Shown here piece after piece: positions 40,826-46,082 of a stretch of DNA of 46,082 bases. The stretch covers positions 1 to 46,082 of the forward strand of contig JACRAR010000051.1 of NCBI GenBank assembly GCA_016234745.1, read 5' to 3'. Made by a program: the position numbers and the translations under genes. The DNA comes from Betaproteobacteria bacterium. Its GTDB lineage: Bacteria > Pseudomonadota > Gammaproteobacteria > Burkholderiales > Rhodocyclaceae. Below the pieces are notes generated by a model. That model was not told where the DNA came from. It worked only from the letters and a program-made list of their open reading frames with translations, and did no database searches. Each line of letters begins with the position of its first letter. Position 1 is the stretch's first letter.

Positions 40826-43138
40826 ATGCCGAGGAAATCCCGCTCATTCCAAAGAAAGCTGAAGCCCACAGACGTCACGGCGGACTATGACAAGAAGAAT
40901 ATTGAGGCTCTATTTCAAGCTGCCATTGCTGCACACCGCCAGTCAGCACTAGACAACGCAAGAAAGGGGTATGAACAGGTCTTGCGTTTGGACAGCAAAC
41001 ACGGGGCCGCCTTGCATCTGTTGGGATTAGTTCACCACCAATGCGGGGATCACTTCCGTGCGCTTGATTTGATGGAACAGGCGATTCGGATAATACCCGG
41101 CAGCGCTGTAGTTAATTTGAATCTTGGCAACGTTCTTCAAGCCCTTGGTCGTTCTGAGGATGCCATCCGAAGTTATAACAAGGCGATTGCCCAAAAGACA
41201 GACTTTGCAGAAGCCTATTCCAATCGAGGTAATGTCCTCCGTACCCTGAAACTGTACGACGAGGGGTTAGCGAACTGCAACCAGGCTCTCTCGCTTCAGC
41301 CCGATTTAGCGAGCGCTCACCTCAACCGGGGCAGTGTTCTGAAAGATCTAAAACGGTACGAGGAGGCCTTGGAAAGCTTCGAAAGCGCGGTAAGTATAGG
41401 CCCAGATTCTCCAGGTGCTTACCTAAACCGCGCTAGCGTGTTGATAGAACTTAAACGCTACGAAAAAGCCTTAATTGGCTGCGACACTGTAATTGAACTA
41501 AAACCAGACCTCGCCGAGGCTTATGTCAATCGTGGAATAGTGCTGCAAAGTCTGAACCGTATCAAAGAGTCTTTGGATAGTTGCTGCAAAGCAATTAGCC
41601 TTCAGCCAGACCTTGTGCATGCCTATCGCATATGCGGTAGCGTGCAGAGGGAGCAAAAGCATTTCGTGGATGCCTTGATCAACTACGACCGGGCACTTGC
41701 CCTAAATCCAGAATTTGGTGAAGACTACTACCTTCGAGGCAATTTGCTGAGACGCACAAAACGCTACAAAGAGGCGCTTGCAGACTTCGAAGAAGCAATT
41801 ACTCTTATGCCGACTAGTGCAAGAATCTATTTCAATCAAGGCCTGACCCTGAGAGAGTTAAATCGCCCAGACAAGGCGCTGGTAAGTTGCAATCAGGCAA
41901 TAGTCTTGACGCCGGACATGGTTGATGCCTATTCCATTCGCGGAAACACGCTTCGAGACCTGAGGCAATTTGCTGAGGCTTTGGTTTGCTTCGACCGGGC
42001 GATTTTGCTGAAATCGGATCTTGCTGGATTACACTCCAATCGCGGTAACGTGCTGATTGACATGAAGCACTTGGATGAGGCAGTAACCAGCTTCGAACTT
42101 GCTATCGCCCTTGAGCCGAATCTGGCTGATGCCCACTCTAACCGCGGCTACATACTCCGTAACTTGCGGCGCTTTGCAGATGCCTTGGCTGACTGTGACA
42201 GAGCAATCTTTTTGGCACCGGACTTTGCAGACGCGTACCTTAACCGCGGCAATGTGTTTTTCGAACTAAATCGGTGCGAAGAGGCGTTGAAAGATTTTGA
42301 GATGGCTGTTGCATTGGCATCGCAAAACTTACATGCCTTGGGTGTCCGTTATGATCACGGTGGGATTTTCAGAAAAGGCAGCGAGGGTATGCTTTGTATT
42401 CTTCATGCCCAGAAGCAAGAGAAGCGATTGCAAGAGGAGTTCGGGAAGTATGTTGAAGCATTCGGCTCGGCGAATGCTTCGGATTTTGATAGGCTATACG
42501 TTGAGGGCCTATTGAAGACAGATACGCTGCCAGTTCCCTTACGCCGCAGAGAACGTTTTCGCACCTTGCTAGGCTTGCTTTCTCAAACCTTGTGGCTGAA
42601 AGGCCTAGTGGCTGAGTGTGGTTGCTACCTAGGGCTTTCGTCATATCTGCTCTGTAGCTGCCTGAGACAACACGATCCGGAATTTGATGGTGTCGGATAC
42701 CAGATCTACGATTCCTTCGAGGGCCTAAGTGCTATTGGTGAAGAAGATCGACTCATCCTGAGCGGTGCAGAAACTGAAGATTTGCCGCCTGAAGAAATAG
42801 TGCGGAAGGGATATTTTTCTGCTTCATTAATGAAGGTAAAACTATCTCTCGCGAAATTTCCTGGAATCGAGTATTTCCCCGGCTGGATACCGGCCGCCTT
42901 TCCGCCAGCCTATGACGCTCGATACCGTTTTGTCCATGTTGATGTTGACCTTTATCAACCGACCAAGGATAGCTTCGAGTATTTTTGGCCGCGATTAGTG
43001 CCGGGCGGTATGATTGTCTGCGATGACTACAACTGGCCAGGTGCTAAGCGCGCAGTCGAAGAATTCTGTCATTCTGCCAGTGTTACATTTGAGGTAACGC
43101 CTTTTAGCCAGGCATACTTTGTCCGGCCGCAGATTTGA
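40826..43138 (+). CDS. TPR-repeat protein fused to a TylF-type O-methyltransferase
   Basis: A 770-residue protein. About fifteen 34-residue TPR units fill residues 28-540 (ALHLLGLVHHQCGDHFRALDLMEQAI; FAEAYSNRGNVLRTLKLYDEGL; ADAYLNRGNVFFELNRCEEAL). Residues about 570-770 are a TylF/MycF-like sugar O-methyltransferase: GLVAECGCYLGLSSYLLC (SAM loop), YQIYDSFEGL, YRFVHVDVDLYQPTKDSFEYFWP with the acidic metal site, then GGMIVCDDYNWPGAKRAVEEF. TPR arrays bind proteins, so the fusion suggests methylation of protein-attached sugars, or a docking platform for partners in the island. The start is ATG 40826; no strong Shine-Dalgarno is visible. Confidence 0.88.
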   Translation: MPRKSRSFQRKLKPTDVTADYDKKNIEALFQAAIAAHRQSALDNARKGYEQVLRLDSKHGAALHLLGLVHHQCGDHFRALDLMEQAIRIIPGSAVVNLNLGNVLQALGRSEDAIRSYNKAIAQKTDFAEAYSNRGNVLRTLKLYDEGLANCNQALSLQPDLASAHLNRGSVLKDLKRYEEALESFESAVSIGPDSPGAYLNRASVLIELKRYEKALIGCDTVIELKPDLAEAYVNRGIVLQSLNRIKESLDSCCKAISLQPDLVHAYRICGSVQREQKHFVDALINYDRALALNPEFGEDYYLRGNLLRRTKRYKEALADFEEAITLMPTSARIYFNQGLTLRELNRPDKALVSCNQAIVLTPDMVDAYSIRGNTLRDLRQFAEALVCFDRAILLKSDLAGLHSNRGNVLIDMKHLDEAVTSFELAIALEPNLADAHSNRGYILRNLRRFADALADCDRAIFLAPDFADAYLNRGNVFFELNRCEEALKDFEMAVALASQNLHALGVRYDHGGIFRKGSEGMLCILHAQKQEKRLQEEFGKYVEAFGSANASDFDRLYVEGLLKTDTLPVPLRRRERFRTLLGLLSQTLWLKGLVAECGCYLGLSSYLLCSCLRQHDPEFDGVGYQIYDSFEGLSAIGEEDRLILSGAETEDLPPEEIVRKGYFSASLMKVKLSLAKFPGIEYFPGWIPAAFPPAYDARYRFVHVDVDLYQPTKDSFEYFWPRLVPGGMIVCDDYNWPGAKRAVEEFCHSASVTFEVTPFSQAYFVRPQI

Positions 43139-43160
43139 TGTTTAGACTGTATACGTCTGG

Positions 43161-44153
43161 CTAACCTGTCGGTTCAGACTCCTGCCTTGAAATTGATCTT
43201 AAAAACACCTTCATAATCTGATCTACACACTCAGTTTTTGCATGGCGCAAATCGCGATCCTGGAAAAATTCAGATCCAAGATTCATTGCCATTTCATAGC
43301 TCGGAAAATAATGTATTCTCGGATTAAGTTGTCGAATTTCTTCGACAACCGAGCGAAGAAGGCTCTTGCTGTAAGTATTTGCCTGAAAAACGTCATCATT
43401 TGTGAAGGTCAATTGGAGGGGAATGGGCGACACGGAAATGATTACAGCATTCTCCTCGTTAATTTCAAATATTATCCGCATCAATTCACTGAGTTGTGCA
43501 ACAAGTTCTGCATAAGAAGCCCGTCTGAATCGCAGATTCTTGCTGTTATAGCCCACACCCAAATAACCCGGAAATTGATTGAAGATATTGCCTGTAGAAC
43601 TATCTTCCCAAATTTCGACAAGCCCAAGCGTGATTATGAAAACATTTGAGGCATAGATTCCAGATTTAACAAGTTCATTGATTCTCTGAGATAGGCTGAC
43701 AAGTTTTGAAAGTGTCTTGGCATAGACTTCACGTCGATAAGGATCCTGAAAGATAACACTATTTTTTTCTTGCACTTTCAGGCCGTCAATAATATTGAGT
43801 CCTTCAATCTCTATCGGCGGAAAATTTAATTCTTCCGAGATGCCTAATGCACGTGTAAATTCTTGGAGTATCGATCCAACGGAGTAGTGATTCATATGGA
43901 ACTTTCCGATCTGAATCGTATCGGCAATTTCCTGAGTCGTATCAACCTGAAGGTTACGGTAGTCCGGGAAGCAATGTGTCCCAGTCTGTGACTCAAGAGA
44001 GGTTCTTACATACTCTGCAAAGCAACTCCCAATACAGAAGAACTTTGGATTCTCCTCGAGACCTAACTGTCTTAGAGTAAACATCTTCTTCTTGAATAAA
44101 ACACTCCACTTTTTGTTAGGTTTTTTTGAAATGGCAATTTGATTGAAAAACAT
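43161..44153 (-). CDS. GSCFA-domain SGNH-like hydrolase
   Basis: A 330-residue enzyme of the GSCFA family. The name motif FCIGSCFAEYV appears near residue 43 with the presumed catalytic serine, and a D-x-x-H pair (DLRH in FFQDRDLRHAKTE) lies near the C-terminus as in SGNH esterases. I start it at the ATG at 44153 because GAGGTG sits six bases ahead; a GTG at 44162 would add three residues. The gene is clearly more AT-rich than its neighbours and runs against the operon, so recent transfer is possible. The family is thought to remove or add acyl groups on carbohydrates; the role here is unknown. Confidence 0.85.
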   Translation of the reverse strand: MFFNQIAISKKPNKKWSVLFKKKMFTLRQLGLEENPKFFCIGSCFAEYVRTSLESQTGTHCFPDYRNLQVDTTQEIADTIQIGKFHMNHYSVGSILQEFTRALGISEELNFPPIEIEGLNIIDGLKVQEKNSVIFQDPYRREVYAKTLSKLVSLSQRINELVKSGIYASNVFIITLGLVEIWEDSSTGNIFNQFPGYLGVGYNSKNLRFRRASYAELVAQLSELMRIIFEINEENAVIISVSPIPLQLTFTNDDVFQANTYSKSLLRSVVEEIRQLNPRIHYFPSYEMAMNLGSEFFQDRDLRHAKTECVDQIMKVFLRSISRQESEPTG

Positions 44154-44251
44154 ATAGTACACCTCGTGTATGTCACTGCGGATATAAGCAGTTAAAGTTG
44201 TTTCACCGGATTAAGTGGGCTTCAACGCAAAGCTTAGCTCATTTTACTGGC

Positions 44252-44257
44252 TATAAT
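44252..44257 (+). promoter_or_regulatory. -10 element ahead of the radical SAM gene at 44327
   Basis: TATAAT preceded by TGGC in the 173-bp divergent gap. No convincing -35 at 17 bp. A start near 44264 would leave a 62-nt leader. Moderate support only. Confidence 0.4.
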
Positions 44258-44326
44258 TTACCTAAGCACCAATGAGGAAGCCGGACTTTACAGCAGAGCT
44301 TATAACGAGCTTCCAAAGGGTGGCTC

Positions 44327-45919
44327 ATGATAGGGAAAAATGTGAGGCACATGATTCACGACCGCAAGATCAATCAGGTGATGCTGATTTTCCCGCCGGG
44401 GAAGGTCTATATTTATCCTGACGGCAGCGCCGCGTCGCGCAAGCATTGTTCGCCGCCCATCGGAATCGCCTATCTGGCGGCAAACCTACTAAGGCATGGG
44501 TATCAGGCTTGTTGCCTGGACATGACCCTGGAGATGTATGAGCGCGAAGTGTATCATTCCAATTGCATTCGCTATGGCATGCAGGCCGGGGAGCTGATTG
44601 AGCGTATCCGCCAGGAACAGCCTGATGTCATCGGTATCAGCGTCCTGTTTTCCATGTTCGGCCAGGACGTTCTCGATCTGTGCGTGGCGGTCAAGGCGGC
44701 CTTCCCCGACAAGATCATCCTATTGGGCGGACAGCATTGCACCGGGGCCCCGTTCGAGATGATGAACTGCCCGGCAGTGGATTATGTCCTGCTGGGTGAG
44801 GCCGACACCACCATCATCCAGTTGATGCAGGCACTCAACGGCGAACGTTCCCTGGATTCGGTGACCGCCCTAATTTATCGCCGTCCCGACGGTTCGGCAG
44901 TCAGCACCATGGTCAGCGTCAAGCCGATGCATGAGGGGCAGGGTTGGAACTACTACAAGATGAAGGAATCGGGCGTTCCCCACGATCTTGATGAACTTCC
45001 CTATCCCGCTTGGCACCTGTTCAACATGGAAGGCTATTGGCAGAAATCGGTGCGCATGGGCGGGGCCGACGCCATGACGGAACGCTATGGAGTCATGTTC
45101 ACCTCGCGCGGATGCCCGCATATCTGCGGCTTCTGCACCTCGCCCTTAAGCGGCAGCTATCGCGGGTATCGCACCCGTGAGATCGAATCGGTGACCAAGG
45201 AAATTCGCTGGCTGCGTGACACCTATGGCGTGCGCGAGATTCAGTTCGTCGAGGACAATCTGTTCGTTCACAGGAAGCGCGCCAAGCAATTACTGCGGGT
45301 CTTGGGACAGGAATTCCCGGACATGGTGTTCTGGAATACAGGGGGGGTAGAAGCCAATGCCCTGGATTTCGAAATGATCAACCTGATGGCGGAGGCCAAT
45401 TTCCGGCGCGTGATTCTGGCGGTCGAGGCCGGAGATGAGGTAGTTCAGAAGAATTCGGTGGACAAGCACGTAAACCTGGATCGTTTGCCGGAAAACGTTC
45501 GACACATGCAGGAAAAAGGTATCGACATCAAGGCCCTGTATATGATCGGCTTTCCGCACGAAACCCGGGCCCAGATAGACAAGACCGTGGCCTTGGCCAA
45601 GTCCCTAGGTGTCCTGGACTTCGCCCTGTCCATTGTGACGCCGCTTCCCGGTACACCCCTTTGGGATCAATGCCAGTCGGAAGGGCTGTTTCTGGAAGAC
45701 ATTTCCGTTAACGACATCAATTTCGGCAAGGCCAGCATCCGTCTGCCCGACACCACCCCGGAAGAGCTAGAAGGTATCCGTCGCACTGTGTGGCTGGAGG
45801 CGTTTCAAAAGCGCCAGGCTCTAGCCAAGAAGAAGCAGGACGCCCTGGGCAAGGGGGCGGAACTGGATCGAACCCATGAGGAATACCAAGGATTCCGATC
45901 AATTCGTACCATGGCTTGA
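44327..45919 (+). CDS. B12-binding-type radical SAM enzyme
   Basis: A 530-residue protein. The N-terminal 190 residues have the fold seen in cobalamin-binding domains of BchE-like enzymes: MLIFPPGKVYIYPDGSAASR, PPIGIAYLAANLLRHGYQAC, DVIGISVLFSMFG and IILLGGQHCTGAPFEMM. The radical SAM cluster motif is SRGCPHICGFC (Cys263, Cys267, Cys270), followed by a TIM-barrel half with FVEDNLFVHRKRAKQLL, RVILAVEAGDEVVQKNSVDK and YMIGFPHETRAQI. Members methylate unactivated carbons or rearrange rings. GC content returns to the normal high level. Whether it belongs to the S-layer island is not clear because the GSCFA gene interrupts it. Confidence 0.87.
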   Translation: MIGKNVRHMIHDRKINQVMLIFPPGKVYIYPDGSAASRKHCSPPIGIAYLAANLLRHGYQACCLDMTLEMYEREVYHSNCIRYGMQAGELIERIRQEQPDVIGISVLFSMFGQDVLDLCVAVKAAFPDKIILLGGQHCTGAPFEMMNCPAVDYVLLGEADTTIIQLMQALNGERSLDSVTALIYRRPDGSAVSTMVSVKPMHEGQGWNYYKMKESGVPHDLDELPYPAWHLFNMEGYWQKSVRMGGADAMTERYGVMFTSRGCPHICGFCTSPLSGSYRGYRTREIESVTKEIRWLRDTYGVREIQFVEDNLFVHRKRAKQLLRVLGQEFPDMVFWNTGGVEANALDFEMINLMAEANFRRVILAVEAGDEVVQKNSVDKHVNLDRLPENVRHMQEKGIDIKALYMIGFPHETRAQIDKTVALAKSLGVLDFALSIVTPLPGTPLWDQCQSEGLFLEDISVNDINFGKASIRLPDTTPEELEGIRRTVWLEAFQKRQALAKKKQDALGKGAELDRTHEEYQGFRSIRTMA

Positions 45920-45992
45920 TACAAAATTACATACAGGGTATTTAAGTGTAGAAGTTTAGACTTGATCTGACAGAAAGGCCTTGCCAAGAGGT

Positions 45993-46062
45993 GGGGTTAC
46001 CCGTTTTGATAGAGGTGCGAATCTTTATCAAACAAAGCGCGAAAGCGCCAAGGAGTAACCCC
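45993..46062 (+). promoter_or_regulatory. Folded leader that encloses the ribosome binding site of the next gene
   Basis: Outer helix: GGGGTTAC (45993-46000) with GTAACCCC (46055-46062). Inside are TTTGATA (46005-46011) with TATCAAA (46026-46032) and a GAAA tetraloop hairpin GCGCGAAAGCGC (46037-46048). Together they make a three-way junction. The Shine-Dalgarno AAGGAG (46050-46055) touches the outer helix, and the ATG follows at 46063. It may be a regulatory leader, or part of the end of an insertion sequence. Confidence 0.5.
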
Positions 46063-46082
46063 ATGACAAGTTTCAACCAGAA
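46063..46082 (+). CDS. First codons of an unidentified gene, cut by the window end
   Basis: ATG ACA AGT TTC AAC CAG (MTSFNQ) follows a strong AAGGAG at proper distance. Six complete codons are too few to identify the product. The preceding 140 bp have no similarity to the upstream genes, so a transposase or other mobile gene is one option (inference). Confidence 0.4.

Noticed and set aside
45920-46062. Definite insertion-sequence end
   Set aside because: I see no terminal inverted repeat partner or target duplication within the window, and only six codons of the next gene are visible.

Overview
The window looks like a chromosomal segment of a betaproteobacterium, probably near Rhodocyclales/Nitrosomonadales. 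The grounds are moderately high GC, the EF-Tu C-terminus at the left edge, two tandem LpxL-type acyltransferases next to metK, and many cell-surface and exopolysaccharide genes. The placement is inference; no rRNA or other phylogenetic marker is complete here.

Layout. (1) 1-5.4 kb, housekeeping: the 3' end of tuf, two lipid A-type acyltransferases, a FapA/DUF342 protein and metK with a good sigma70 promoter and a structured leader. (2) 5.5-11.1 kb: three glycosyltransferase genes, one of them a GT/DUF4214/GT fusion. (3) 11.1-14.2 kb: a secreted M10-type metalloprotease with three PPC-like domains, RTX repeats and a DUF4214 tail. (4) 14.2-19.8 kb: a signalling and envelope module with a CHASE2 class III nucleotide cyclase head-to-head with a Crp-family regulator, then a TPR/outer-membrane-barrel protein and a FecR-domain protein. 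(5) 19.9-29.0 kb: an ABC-transporter-dependent polysaccharide operon with membrane acyltransferase, Wzm, Wzt with a C-terminal glycan-binding extension, a GT/12-residue-repeat/methyltransferase fusion and a triple-GT4 protein. The genes touch or overlap throughout. (6) 29.0-32.9 kb, accessory genes: HigBA, DUF29, a DUF6311 membrane protein and FitAB. (7) 33.4-36.9 kb: a large DUF4214/RTX S-layer-like protein with its own promoter, a near-ideal CRP site and a strong terminator. (8) 36.9-45.9 kb: a modification island with a TPR-glycosyltransferase, an unknown protein, a methyltransferase, a SPASM radical SAM enzyme, a TPR-TylF methyltransferase, a GSCFA protein and a B12-type radical SAM enzyme. 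The window ends in a folded leader and the first codons of a new gene.

How the parts may work together (inference). The cyclase at 14.2-16.1 kb would make a cyclic nucleotide for the adjacent Crp homologue. The recognition helix of that regulator keeps the residues that read TGTGA in E. coli CRP. The only intergenic full CRP consensus site I found lies upstream of the S-layer-like gene, at exactly the class II distance (-41.5) from a -10 element. The polysaccharide operon looks like an end-capped, ABC-exported glycan system in which a repeat rod between glycosyltransferase and methyltransferase could measure chain length. DUF4214 recurs in the S-layer-like protein, the protease and one glycosyltransferase, which links the secreted proteins to the glycosylation machinery.
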